A stretch of DNA of 64,000 nt from Rhizobacter sp. (GTDB lineage Bacteria > Pseudomonadota > Gammaproteobacteria > Burkholderiales > Burkholderiaceae_C), in contig JAHBZQ010000001.1 in the NCBI GenBank assembly GCA_019635355.1, forward strand, positions 4,278,001 to 4,342,000, written 5' to 3'. Made by a program: the position numbers and the translations under genes. The notes under the pieces are model-generated. The model searched no databases, was not told the DNA's origin, and saw nothing but the letters and a program-made list of their open reading frames with translations. Numbering within the stretch: the first letter of the stretch is position 1; each line of letters begins with the position of its first letter. Positions 9,085 to 17,057 of this stretch are shown one piece after another.

Positions 9085-9731
9085 GCCGGCAGCCCGTCGA
9101 ACACCTCGCACAAGGCGGCGAAGGTGCGCTGCGCGCTGTGGCAGGCGCTGCGGGCCGCGGCGTCGTCGGCGCCGAGTTCGTGGGCGATGACCTCTCGGAA
9201 CTCGCGCCACATCGCCGCGGTGGCCGGCCCGTGGCCGTGGAAATAGCGGGCGCCGTGGGAGGGCGTGAGGCCGAGGTGCTGCTTGAGCAGCGGGGTGATG
9301 ACCTGCCCGCCGAGGGCGGAGCCTTCGATCACGTACATCGAGCCGAGCGCTCCGGCCACATCGGCCATCGGGATGCTGCGCACGGCACGCTCGGCGGCGT
9401 GGGCCAGGTGCGGGGTATGCGGCCCGCCGAGCTGGCGCAGGTCGTCGGCGGCAAAGCCACTGCGCTTGCGCTTGGCACACCAGTCGCGCAGATGGGCGGG
9501 CAGGGCGGCGGCCACACGCGGCTCCCAGCGCCAGAGGAATTCATGGAAGCCCGCCATGACGCCCGCATAACGGGCTGCGCTCATGGGGTGCGTGAGCCGC
9601 AGCACCGACTCGATGCGCGTGTGCTCGGTGCGGGTCTTCTCTCGCAACTCCTTCAACAGCCCTGCTTCAATGCCCAATGAGGCGGCTCCCAATCGAGAAC
9701 AAAAGTGCGCTGATTCTGGAGGAGCAGCCAT
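9081..9731 (-). CDS. bphO: Biliverdin-producing heme oxygenase
   Basis: Heme oxygenase of the BphO type, cleaving heme to biliverdin, iron and CO to supply the phytochrome chromophore. The likely axial heme His is in EKTRTEHTRIESVL near the N terminus, and the distal-helix region reads GSMYVIEGSALGGQV, as in the family. The stop codon overlaps the bphP start (ATGA), a classic coupled bphOP pair. The start is uncertain: the ATG at 9731 gives 216 residues; a TTG at 9677 with an upstream GGGAG would give the shorter N terminus usual for heme oxygenases; an alternative start at 9758 is less likely. It is divergent from ku across about 115 bases. Confidence 0.88.
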   Translation of the reverse strand: MAAPPESAHFCSRLGAASLGIEAGLLKELREKTRTEHTRIESVLRLTHPMSAARYAGVMAGFHEFLWRWEPRVAAALPAHLRDWCAKRKRSGFAADDLRQLGGPHTPHLAHAAERAVRSIPMADVAGALGSMYVIEGSALGGQVITPLLKQHLGLTPSHGARYFHGHGPATAAMWREFREVIAHELGADDAAARSACHSAQRTFAALCEVFDGLPA

Positions 9732-9846
9732 GCCCCTGCGCGGCAGTCCAGCTTGCAAAAATTACCGATGGGTAGGTGCTTTCCCACAGCGGAATCGGGT
9801 GTTGCAGACTGGCGCGCGCGCAGGCGGGCCTCTTAGCCTTGCGTGC

Positions 9847-10704
9847 ATGGCAACCGCATCGCGATCACTGTGGAAAGGCGCCATCAGCTTCGGGCTGGTG
9901 CACATCCCCGTGAGCCTGCATTCGGCGTCCACCGAAAGCGGGGTCGACTTCGACTGGCTCGACAAACGCAGCATGGACCCGGTCGGCTACAAGCGCATCA
10001 ACAAGCGCACCGGCCGTGAAATCACCAAGGAAAACATCGTCAAGGGCATCGAGTACGAGAACGAGAAGTACGTGCTGCTCAGCGACGAGGAAATCGAGGC
10101 GGTGTACCCGCGCTCCACCCAGGCCATCGAGATCGAGGCCTTCGTCTCGATGAGCGAGATCCCGTTCGTTTACCTCGACCGGCCCTATTACCTGGCGCCT
10201 GTGGCGAAGGGCCAGAAGGTCTATGCGCTGCTGCGCGAGGCGCTGGTGCGCAGCGAGCGCGTGGGCCTGGCGCGGGTGGTGATCCACACCAAGCAGCACC
10301 TGGCAGCGCTCGTGCCGGCCGGGCCGGCGCTGGTGCTCAACCTCTTGCGCTGGAGCGACGAGATCCGCACCTGGGAAGACCTGGCGTTGCCAAAGGAAGG
10401 CGCGAAGGCCAACCACCTCACCGAGCGTGAGCTCGAGATGGCCGGCCAGCTGATCGACGACATGACGGTGGCCTTCGACCCTTCGCAGTTCTCCGACCGC
10501 TTCAAGGAGCAGGTGATGGCGCTCGTGGAGCGCAAGGTCGAAGCCGGCGAGACGGAGACGGTGCTCGAGCCCGAGGAGCAACCCCTGCCGAAGGATGCCA
10601 AGGGCGCCGACGTGGTCGACCTCACGGCCCTGCTGCAGGAGAGCCTGAAGGGCCGTGGCGAGCACAAGCACAAGGCCGCTCCGAGAAAGAAGAAGGCCGC
10701 CTGA
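9847..10704 (+). CDS. ku: Ku end-binding protein for NHEJ
   Basis: Bacterial Ku homodimer subunit, 285 residues, which binds DNA double-strand ends and recruits LigD. The N terminus SLWKGAISFGLVHIPVSL is characteristic, as are IEYENEKYVLLSDEEIEAV and FVYLDRPYYLAP of the Ku core. The C terminus is Lys/Arg rich (KHKAAPRKKKAA), as in other bacterial Ku proteins where the tail contacts DNA. The ATG at 9847 is chosen because homology begins there; the frame is open 88 codons upstream but that portion overlaps the divergent bphO. No strong ribosome site is visible. ligD begins 9 bases after its stop codon. Confidence 0.96.
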   Translation: MATASRSLWKGAISFGLVHIPVSLHSASTESGVDFDWLDKRSMDPVGYKRINKRTGREITKENIVKGIEYENEKYVLLSDEEIEAVYPRSTQAIEIEAFVSMSEIPFVYLDRPYYLAPVAKGQKVYALLREALVRSERVGLARVVIHTKQHLAALVPAGPALVLNLLRWSDEIRTWEDLALPKEGAKANHLTERELEMAGQLIDDMTVAFDPSQFSDRFKEQVMALVERKVEAGETETVLEPEEQPLPKDAKGADVVDLTALLQESLKGRGEHKHKAAPRKKKAA

Positions 10705-10713
10705 GGACGCACC

Positions 10714-13212
10714 ATGGGCACCAGCAGCCTCGCCACCTACCAGCGCAAGCGCAACTTCGGCGCCACGCCGGAACCGGCAGGCGAAGTGGTGGCCTCGGGC
10801 GACGAGCTCAGCTTCGTCATCCAGAAGCACGCGGCACGACGGCTGCATTACGACTTCCGGCTCGAACTCGATGGCACGCTCAAAAGCTGGGCCGTGCCCA
10901 AGGGCCCGAGCCTCGACCCGCATGACAAGCGCATGGCGGTGCAGGTGGAAGACCACCCGCTGTCGTATGGCGGCTTCGAGGGCACGATCCCCGAAGGCCA
11001 CTACGGCGCCGGCTCGGTGATCGTGTGGGACCGCGGCACCTGGGTGCCGCTTGGCGACCCGCGCAAGGGCTACCGCGAGGGCAAGCTCAAGTTCGAGCTC
11101 AAGGGCGAGAAGCTGCACGGTGGCTTCACGCTCGTGCGCATGAAGTCGCGTGAGAACGAGCGACAGGTGCCGTGGCTGCTCATCAAGGAGCACGACGACG
11201 AAGCGCGGTCGGCGAGCGAGTTCGACGTGATCGAGGCGCTGCCCGACAGCGTGCTGGCCGGCAGGAAGAAGCGCCCCGTCGCGGCCAAGGCACCGGCGAA
11301 GTCGCCCGCCAAAGCTCGGCGCAACGCGAAAGCCGAGCTGCCGCTCTCGCTCACGCCGCAGCTGGCCACGCTGGTCGACGACATCCCGCCCGGCGACGAC
11401 TGGCTCTACGAGATCAAGTTCGACGGCTACCGCGTCGTCACGCGCATCGATGGCGACGACGTGCGCTGCTTCACCCGCAAAGGGCACGACTGGTCGCACC
11501 GATTGCCCACGCTCGTGAAGGCGATCCGTGCGCTTGGCATCGGCTGGGGGTGGCTCGACGGCGAGATCGTCGTCGCAGGCCCCAAGGGCACGCCCGATTT
11601 CCAGCTGCTGCAGAACGCGTTCGATGCGCAGCGCACGCAAGACATCCAGTACTACGTGTTCGACCTGCCATTCCACGACGGCGAAGACCTGCGCGAGCGG
11701 CCCTTGAGCGAGCGGCGCGAGCGCTTGCAATCGCTGCTGGCAGGACACACGGGCGGCACAGTGCAGTTCAGCGCGTCGTTCGACGCCGACCCGCGCGAGC
11801 TGCTCGCCTCGGCTCGCGACGCCGGCCTCGAAGGGCTGATCGGCAAGCGTGCGTCGGCCACCTATCACTCGCGCCGCTCGGCCGACTGGGTCAAGCTCAA
11901 GCTCGGCCAGCGGCAGGAGTTCGTGATCGGCGGCTTCACCGACCCCAAGGGTTCGCGCGCGGGCATCGGCGCGTTGCTGATCGGCGTGCACGATGCCGAG
12001 GGGAAGCTGCGCTACGCCGGCAACGTGGGCACCGGGTTCGACGACAAGACGCTGCTCGCGCTGCGCCAGCAGCTCGACGAGATCGAGACGACGACGAGCC
12101 CCTACACCGATGGGCCCGCACGCGTCGGCACGGTCAAGCTCGTGAAGCCGCATTGGGTGAAGCCCAAGCTCATCGCCGAGGTGGCGTTTGCCGAGTGGAC
12201 GAAGAGCGGGCATGTGCGCCAGGCGGTCTTCCACGGCCTGCGCAGCGACAAGCCGCCGGAGCGCATCACGAAGGAAGTCGCCAGGCACATGGAGAAAGCA
12301 CCTGCCAACAAGGCGCTGCCGAAAGACTTCCGCGTGACGCACCCGGAGCGTGTGGTCGACAAGCGCACCGGCGTCACCAAGGGCGAGCTCATCGCGTATT
12401 GCGCGCAAGTGGCCGAGCTGATGCTGCCGCACCTGAAGCAGCGGCCGGTCTCGCTGCTGCGCGCGCCCGATGGCGTGGACGGGCAGTTCTTCTTCCAGAA
12501 GCACGCCGAGAAGAAGAGCTTTCCGAACATCGAGGTCCTCGACCGGGCGTTGTACCCGTCGCACGACCCGTTGCTCGCGATCGGCACGCCGCTCGCGCTG
12601 CTGTCGGCCGCGCAGATGAACGTGCTGGAGTTCCACACCTGGAACGCCACCACGCGCGCAATGGACCGGCCCGACCGCATGGTGTTCGACCTCGACCCCG
12701 GCGAGGGCGTGGGCTGGCCGCAGGTGCTGGAAGCTGCGCAGCTGGTGCATGCGCTGCTGGAGGAGATCGGCCTCGTGGGCTTCCTGAAGACGAGCGGCGG
12801 CAAGGGCCTGCACGTGGTGGTGCCGCTCGCGCCCAAGTACGACTGGGACACGGTGAAAGACTTCTCGCAGGCCATCGTGGCGCACATGGCCTCGGTGATC
12901 CCCGATCGCTTCGTTGCGAAGAGCGGGCCGAAGAATCGCGTCGGCCGCATCTTCATCGACTACCTGCGCAACGGGCTCGGCGCGACCACGGTGTGTGCGT
13001 GGTCGGCCCGTGCGCGGCCGGGGCTGGGCGTCTCGGTGCCGGTGACGTGGGATGAGCTCGCGGGCCTGAAGAGCGGCGCGCAGTGGACGGTTGAGAACGT
13101 GGCCGAGCGACTGGCCGTCGGCAACACCCCGTGGGCCGACTACGCGAAGACGAAGCAGAGCCTGGTGAAGCCGATGAAGGCGATGGGCTTCGATCCGAAG
13201 GCGGTGCGATGA
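10714..13212 (+). CDS. ligD: Multifunctional ATP-dependent DNA ligase D
   Basis: NHEJ end-processing and ligation enzyme of 832 residues with the order phosphoesterase - ligase - polymerase, as in Pseudomonas LigD. The 3'-phosphoesterase domain has ARRLHYDFRLELDG with the expected His and Asp. The ligase domain has motif I EIKFDGYR, whose Lys235 should be the adenylated residue, and motif IV-like GLEGLIGKR. The primase-polymerase domain has VTHPERVVDK and the acidic MVFDLDPGEGVGW metal site. All three activities look intact. It lies 9 bases after ku and overlaps topoisomerase IB by 4 bases, so these three genes probably form one transcript. Confidence 0.96.
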   Translation: MGTSSLATYQRKRNFGATPEPAGEVVASGDELSFVIQKHAARRLHYDFRLELDGTLKSWAVPKGPSLDPHDKRMAVQVEDHPLSYGGFEGTIPEGHYGAGSVIVWDRGTWVPLGDPRKGYREGKLKFELKGEKLHGGFTLVRMKSRENERQVPWLLIKEHDDEARSASEFDVIEALPDSVLAGRKKRPVAAKAPAKSPAKARRNAKAELPLSLTPQLATLVDDIPPGDDWLYEIKFDGYRVVTRIDGDDVRCFTRKGHDWSHRLPTLVKAIRALGIGWGWLDGEIVVAGPKGTPDFQLLQNAFDAQRTQDIQYYVFDLPFHDGEDLRERPLSERRERLQSLLAGHTGGTVQFSASFDADPRELLASARDAGLEGLIGKRASATYHSRRSADWVKLKLGQRQEFVIGGFTDPKGSRAGIGALLIGVHDAEGKLRYAGNVGTGFDDKTLLALRQQLDEIETTTSPYTDGPARVGTVKLVKPHWVKPKLIAEVAFAEWTKSGHVRQAVFHGLRSDKPPERITKEVARHMEKAPANKALPKDFRVTHPERVVDKRTGVTKGELIAYCAQVAELMLPHLKQRPVSLLRAPDGVDGQFFFQKHAEKKSFPNIEVLDRALYPSHDPLLAIGTPLALLSAAQMNVLEFHTWNATTRAMDRPDRMVFDLDPGEGVGWPQVLEAAQLVHALLEEIGLVGFLKTSGGKGLHVVVPLAPKYDWDTVKDFSQAIVAHMASVIPDRFVAKSGPKNRVGRIFIDYLRNGLGATTVCAWSARARPGLGVSVPVTWDELAGLKSGAQWTVENVAERLAVGNTPWADYAKTKQSLVKPMKAMGFDPKAVR

Positions 13213-14258
13213 GGGCTGTGGTGAATCCCTTCGAATCCGAGGCACCGCCGGGGCTGCGCTACGTGAGCGACACCATGCCCGGCATACGCCGGCTGCGCGA
13301 CGGCGACGGCTTCCGCTACCGCGATGCCAAGGGCCGGCTGCTGCGCAACGCAAAGGAGCTGCAGCGCATCCGCAAGCTCGCCATCCCGCCCGCCTACGAA
13401 GAGGTGTGGATCTGCCCGCTGCCCGAAGGCCACCTGCAGGCCACCGGCCGCGACGCGCGTGGCCGGAAGCAGTACCGCTACCACCCCGACTGGCGCGAAG
13501 CGCGCGACGCACACAAGTTCGAGCGCATGCGCGAGTTCGGCCAGGCGCTGCCGCGCATCCGTGCCAAGGTGAAGCGCGATCTGGCGGCACCGGTGGGCAG
13601 CCGCGCATCGGTGCTCGCGGCGCTGGTGCGACTGCTCGACACCACGCTCGTGCGCATCGGCAACGACGAATACGCGCGCGAGAACGGCTCCTTCGGCCTC
13701 ACCACCTTGCGCAACAAGCACGCGGCGGTGAAAGGCGCGACGCTGCACTTGCGCTTTCGCGGCAAGAGTGGCGTGTGGCACGAGCTCACGCTCGAAGACC
13801 CGCAGGTCGCGCGCATCGTGCGCGCCTGCCAGGCGATGCCGGGCCAGGAACTCTTCCAGTACGAAGACGACAAGGGCGAGACACGCTGCGTCGGCTCGGC
13901 CGACGTCAACGAATACATCAAGGTCTTGAGCGGCGCCGACTTCACCGCGAAGGACTTCCGCACCTGGCACGCGAGCGTGCATGCGCTCGCGCGGCTGTGC
14001 GCTTTGCCGGTCACCGGGCCGGTGAGCCGAAAGCGGGCGAACGAGGTCTTGCGGGAAGTGGCCGGACTGCTGGGCAACACGCTCGCGGTGTGCCGCAAGT
14101 CGTATGTGCACCCGGGGGTGATGGCGGTCGCGACGCAGCGCGGCGTCGAGGCCCTGGCGGGTGGGGCGTTGAAACGCTGCCGGGGCCTGACGGTGGCCGA
14201 GTGCCGGCTGCTGGCCTTCCTGTCAGCGCAACCGGGGCCCGTGGAGGAGCCCCGGTAG
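13209..14258 (+). CDS. Eukaryote-type DNA topoisomerase IB
   Basis: Poxvirus/eukaryote-like type IB topoisomerase of 349 residues that relaxes supercoils through a 3'-phosphotyrosyl intermediate. The N-terminal domain reads YVSDTMPGIRRLRDGDGFRY and KLAIPPAYEEVWICP, typical of bacterial TopIB. The catalytic tyrosine is expected at Tyr299 in CRKSYVHPGV; arginine/lysine partners lie in RIGNDEYARENGSFGLTTL and KDFRTWHA. The ATG at 13209 overlaps the ligD stop codon (ATGA), and the homology starts soon after it. Coupling to ligD suggests a role during or after end joining, though this is inference. It ends 5 bases before the convergent small Cys-rich gene. Confidence 0.93.
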   Translation: MRAVVNPFESEAPPGLRYVSDTMPGIRRLRDGDGFRYRDAKGRLLRNAKELQRIRKLAIPPAYEEVWICPLPEGHLQATGRDARGRKQYRYHPDWREARDAHKFERMREFGQALPRIRAKVKRDLAAPVGSRASVLAALVRLLDTTLVRIGNDEYARENGSFGLTTLRNKHAAVKGATLHLRFRGKSGVWHELTLEDPQVARIVRACQAMPGQELFQYEDDKGETRCVGSADVNEYIKVLSGADFTAKDFRTWHASVHALARLCALPVTGPVSRKRANEVLREVAGLLGNTLAVCRKSYVHPGVMAVATQRGVEALAGGALKRCRGLTVAECRLLAFLSAQPGPVEEPR

Positions 14259-14263
14259 GCCGA

Positions 14264-14539
14264 TCAGGCGGCGGCCGTCGTGGTGGACGAGGAGGAGGGC
14301 GACAGCTTGGCGCGTGCCGCTTCTTCGGCCTCCTTGCAGGACGGGGCGCACACATGTTGCGCCTTGCCCAGCAGGCGGCGGGTCTTCAGGGTGTTGCGGG
14401 GGCGATGCTTGCCGCACAGGAAGCACGACATGGTCCCGGCCTGGAAGTCACCCGCACTCGCGAACGGCGAGCCGCCTTCCTTGACCTTGTAACGCAGCCC
14501 ATCGGCCTGGATCTTGGTTTTGACGACGTCTTTTGCCAA
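14264..14539 (-). CDS. Small Cys-rich protein, probable TTG start
   Basis: I do not recognise a named function. The 91-residue product has FLCGKHRPRNTL followed by HVCAPSC, four cysteines spaced like a small zinc-binding knuckle, a basic centre (KTRRLLGK) and a Ser/Thr/Ala tail. The start is deduced: a TTG at 14539 lies 5 bases after a strong GAGGAAG ribosome site (14545-14551). An internal ATG at 14431 would drop the conserved-looking N-terminal part, and a start at 14626 adds a stretch without protein-like composition. It converges with topoisomerase IB. Nucleic-acid binding is possible but unproven. Confidence 0.65.
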   Translation of the reverse strand: MAKDVVKTKIQADGLRYKVKEGGSPFASAGDFQAGTMSCFLCGKHRPRNTLKTRRLLGKAQHVCAPSCKEAEEAARAKLSPSSSSTTTAAA

Positions 14540-14878
14540 AGTAACTTCCTCAATTGGTTGAAAACGCAAACCCTGTATTGTCCTGCGATCTCGGTCGACG
14601 CGCACGCCTAGGGTGAAACAAAGCATCCGCGCAGCGCCGAGAAGATTGGATTGTCCAGGCTTGACGCCCAGTATGCAAACGCCAACTCACCGGGAAGGCG
14701 AGGCCAGGCACTGGCGATAACCCTTAGATCCACGGCGCCGGCATGGTTCCGCAGGCGGGCCCGCCCGGAGCGCGCCGCCGTCTTTGACGCCCGCAAGGGC
14801 CCGTTTGCAGGCGTTTCAGGGGTTCCCTTGGAGAGCCGATTGCCGCTACACCTGGAGCCGAGACGACATGGAGGCGCC
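14540..14878. other. Intergenic region without a recognised gene
   Basis: These 339 bases separate two divergently read small genes and should hold both their promoters. I see no convincing sigma-70 pair, RNA gene or repeat. The reading frame open across it on the plus strand does not look like protein upstream of 14879. Confidence 0.4.
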
Positions 14879-15295
14879 ATGCAGTACCTCAGGCCCAGGT
14901 GCAGGGCTGTTTGCACCCTGTCTGCCCTGTGCGGGCTGCTGAGCACCGCCGCGGCTCAGCAGGCGACCGTCACAGCCGGCCACACGGTGATCGACAACTG
15001 CGTGACCACGGCCCGGCTCTCGTTCAAGGCCGGCGTCAACGGCATCGTGCTCGATGAGCGCGACGGCGCCGAGGTGGCGGCGAGCATCGTGCGCCGTTAC
15101 CCGATGATCGAGCGCGATGGCCTGTACCCCACGGCGGTGGCCCTGTGGCGGCCGCCCAAAGGCGAATGGGTCTACGCCACGCTGTCGCAGAAGGCGCATG
15201 CGCCGCACGCGGCCTGCTTCACGGCGAACGTCGATGCCTCGAAGGTCGACGCGACGCCCACGCTGATCCGCAAATACTTCAGCCCGGCGCCTTGA
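14879..15295 (+). CDS. Hypothetical secreted protein
   Basis: A 138-residue protein of unknown function. The N terminus (basic residues followed by VCTLSALCGLLSTAAAQQ) is a likely Sec signal peptide cleaved after AAA or AQ, giving a periplasmic product of about 110 residues. Two cysteines in the mature part (in VIDNCVTTARL and HAACFTANV) could form a disulfide. GGAGG stands 3-8 bases before the ATG at 14879, which decides the start. The 3' end overlaps the convergent membrane-protein gene by 17 bases. Expression and function are not shown by context. Confidence 0.65.
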   Translation: MQYLRPRCRAVCTLSALCGLLSTAAAQQATVTAGHTVIDNCVTTARLSFKAGVNGIVLDERDGAEVAASIVRRYPMIERDGLYPTAVALWRPPKGEWVYATLSQKAHAPHAACFTANVDASKVDATPTLIRKYFSPAP

Positions 15296-15731
15296 TCTGG
15301 GCCGCCTGGGCTTCCGCCTGCACCCGACCGCACGCGCGCACGATGCGCCAGTGCGCAAGCGCCACGGCGCCGGCCTTGCCGACGCCCCAGCCGAGCACCC
15401 AGCCGAGCGCGACCTCGGCCACCCAGGCACCGAGCGCCGGGATGGACTCGACACCCGCCGGCTCGATGGGGAAGAACATGGCGAGGCCGGTGAAGGCGAT
15501 CGCCGTCCACAAGGCCGTCCAGCCGCCACTGCGGCCGAGCTGGCGGTTGATGACACGCTCGAAGTGCTCGTTGCGCGCGGAGCGCAGCCCGGGCACGCGC
15601 AGCGTCACGCGCAGGCGCGGCAGCTTCCAGCGCTTGTTGATCGACTGACGGAAGGCGTCGAGATCAGCGAGTGAGTCGATCGCCAGCGTGCGGGGCGGCG
15701 GGATGCGGCGTACCGCGTGCTTGGTCGCCAC
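15279..15731 (-). CDS. Hypothetical small membrane protein
   Basis: A 150-residue protein with a basic N-terminal third (RRIPPPRTLAIDSLADLD, then KRWKLPRLRVTLRV) and two hydrophobic segments: WTALWTAIAFTGLAMFFPI and WVAEVALGWVLGWGVGKAG. It probably sits in the inner membrane with its N terminus in the cytoplasm. No family is recognised. It begins 3 bases after the stop codon of the double TetR regulator and is likely the last gene of the ABC importer operon. Its end overlaps the convergent secreted-protein gene by 17 bases. Confidence 0.6.
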   Translation of the reverse strand: MATKHAVRRIPPPRTLAIDSLADLDAFRQSINKRWKLPRLRVTLRVPGLRSARNEHFERVINRQLGRSGGWTALWTAIAFTGLAMFFPIEPAGVESIPALGAWVAEVALGWVLGWGVGKAGAVALAHWRIVRACGRVQAEAQAAQIKAPG

Positions 15732-15734
15732 CGG

Positions 15735-17012
15735 TCAGATGGCCGCGCTCGGCGGGCAGAGGATGCCCAGGAAGATCGGCCGCACGTAGAGCTCGGCCAC
15801 GTTGTCCTGCGTGGCGCTCGGCACCCAGTGCGTGAGGCTGCCGGCCGAGTTGACGAGGCCGCTCGCCACCTGCGCGGCGATCACCGGGTGCAGCGGGCGG
15901 ATGGAGCCGTCCATCATGCCGTCGACCACCACGTCGGCCAGGCGCTCGGTGAGGCGGCTCATGGTGCGGCGCACGTCGCTGCGACGCTCGGGGTCGGAGA
16001 GGGCGCTGGTCGCGCCCAGGCGCAGCAGCGGGCCTTCGGGCGACAGCTGGAAGCGTGCGAGCGACCGCGAGATCGCACAGGCGCGGTCCCAGCCCTTGCC
16101 TTCGATGCCGTCGGCCAGGCTCAGCGCGCGGCGGATCACGGCGAAGGTGCGCTGGAAGCAGTCGAAGATCAGGTCTTCCTTGTTGTCGTTGTGGTGGTAG
16201 AACGAGCCCTTGGTCACGTTGAGCTTGGCCGAGATCATGTCGACCGAGGCGCCGCGGTAGCCCTGCTCGTTGACGAGGAAGGAGGCGGCGCGCAGGAAGG
16301 CTTCGGCGGTGGCGTCGTCGTTGACGGTGAGTCGCCATTCGCGCTCGGCCTGCGACGGGGCCCACACCGAGCCGGCCGCGGCGCTGCCGTGGATCACGAT
16401 GTCGCTCACGCGCGCGGCGATGTGGGCGTATTCGTCGGTCTCGTAGCGGTCGATCCAGCCGCGCACCCAGTGCGCCACCGACAACACCATGTAGGTGCGC
16501 GCGGCCAGGTCGGCCCGGCCGAGCTGCGCCGTCTGCGGCGTGCGCAGCAGCTCGCGCAGGCGGCGGAACATGTCGTTGTAGGCGTCGGAGACCACCTCGA
16601 AATGCGGGCTCGGCAGCGCGCGCATGTCGTTGAAGGTCATGAGCGGCGCATGCGCGCCGTGGTCGATGTCGGCGAAGAGGGCGGCTTGCAGGCGGAAGAA
16701 CTCATGCACCCGCGCCTCGATGCCGCTCTTTTGCGATGCCTGGTCGATGACGTGGCGGATGACCTCGATCGCCCGCAGGAAGCAGGCGGTCGCCAGGTCT
16801 TCCTTCTTGCGGTAGTAGTAGGTGACGCTGTTGGTGACCAGCCCCACGCTGGCCGCGATGTCGGCGAGCGTCGCGCCCTTCACGCCGTGCTGGTTGAAGA
16901 GGTCGGCAGCGGCACTGAGGATGGCTTCGCGCTTTTCCTGAAAGCGCTGCGTCTGGGCAGGGAGCGTCGCGGACATCGGCGGGTGACGGGAGGGGGGCTT
17001 GCGTGCAGCCAT
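15735..17012 (-). CDS. Double-HTH TetR-type transcriptional regulator
   Basis: A 425-residue protein containing two complete TetR-like units in one chain. The first HTH lies near residues 25-75 (AAADLFNQHGVKGATLADIA, then GLVTNSVTYYYRKKEDLA). The second lies in the second half (NEQGYRGASVDMISAKLNV, then TKGSFYHHNDNKEDLIFDCF). Each is followed by a helical ligand-type domain. Ordinary TetR proteins are about 200 residues and dimerise; this one may act as an internal pseudo-dimer. It follows the ABC importer genes after a 45-base gap and may control them. Ligand unknown; an acyl-CoA or a transported compound is plausible. An internal Met13 is an alternative start. Confidence 0.85.
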   Translation of the reverse strand: MAARKPPSRHPPMSATLPAQTQRFQEKREAILSAAADLFNQHGVKGATLADIAASVGLVTNSVTYYYRKKEDLATACFLRAIEVIRHVIDQASQKSGIEARVHEFFRLQAALFADIDHGAHAPLMTFNDMRALPSPHFEVVSDAYNDMFRRLRELLRTPQTAQLGRADLAARTYMVLSVAHWVRGWIDRYETDEYAHIAARVSDIVIHGSAAAGSVWAPSQAEREWRLTVNDDATAEAFLRAASFLVNEQGYRGASVDMISAKLNVTKGSFYHHNDNKEDLIFDCFQRTFAVIRRALSLADGIEGKGWDRACAISRSLARFQLSPEGPLLRLGATSALSDPERRSDVRRTMSRLTERLADVVVDGMMDGSIRPLHPVIAAQVASGLVNSAGSLTHWVPSATQDNVAELYVRPIFLGILCPPSAAI

Positions 17013-17057
17013 GAATTATCCGCCAGCCCCTTCTCCTGTTCTGCCCTGCGCTACGCG

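Noticed and set aside
9865..13608. Open frame of over 1,200 codons antisense to ku, ligD and topoisomerase IB
   Set aside because: It mirrors GC-rich codon use of the plus-strand genes, is rich in Arg/His/Ala with no domain, and all three genes it opposes have intact catalytic motifs.
15735..17012. Frameshift or assembly fusion of two TetR genes
   Set aside because: The frame is continuous, with a complete linker domain between the two HTHs and no internal ribosome site or start at the boundary that I can see.
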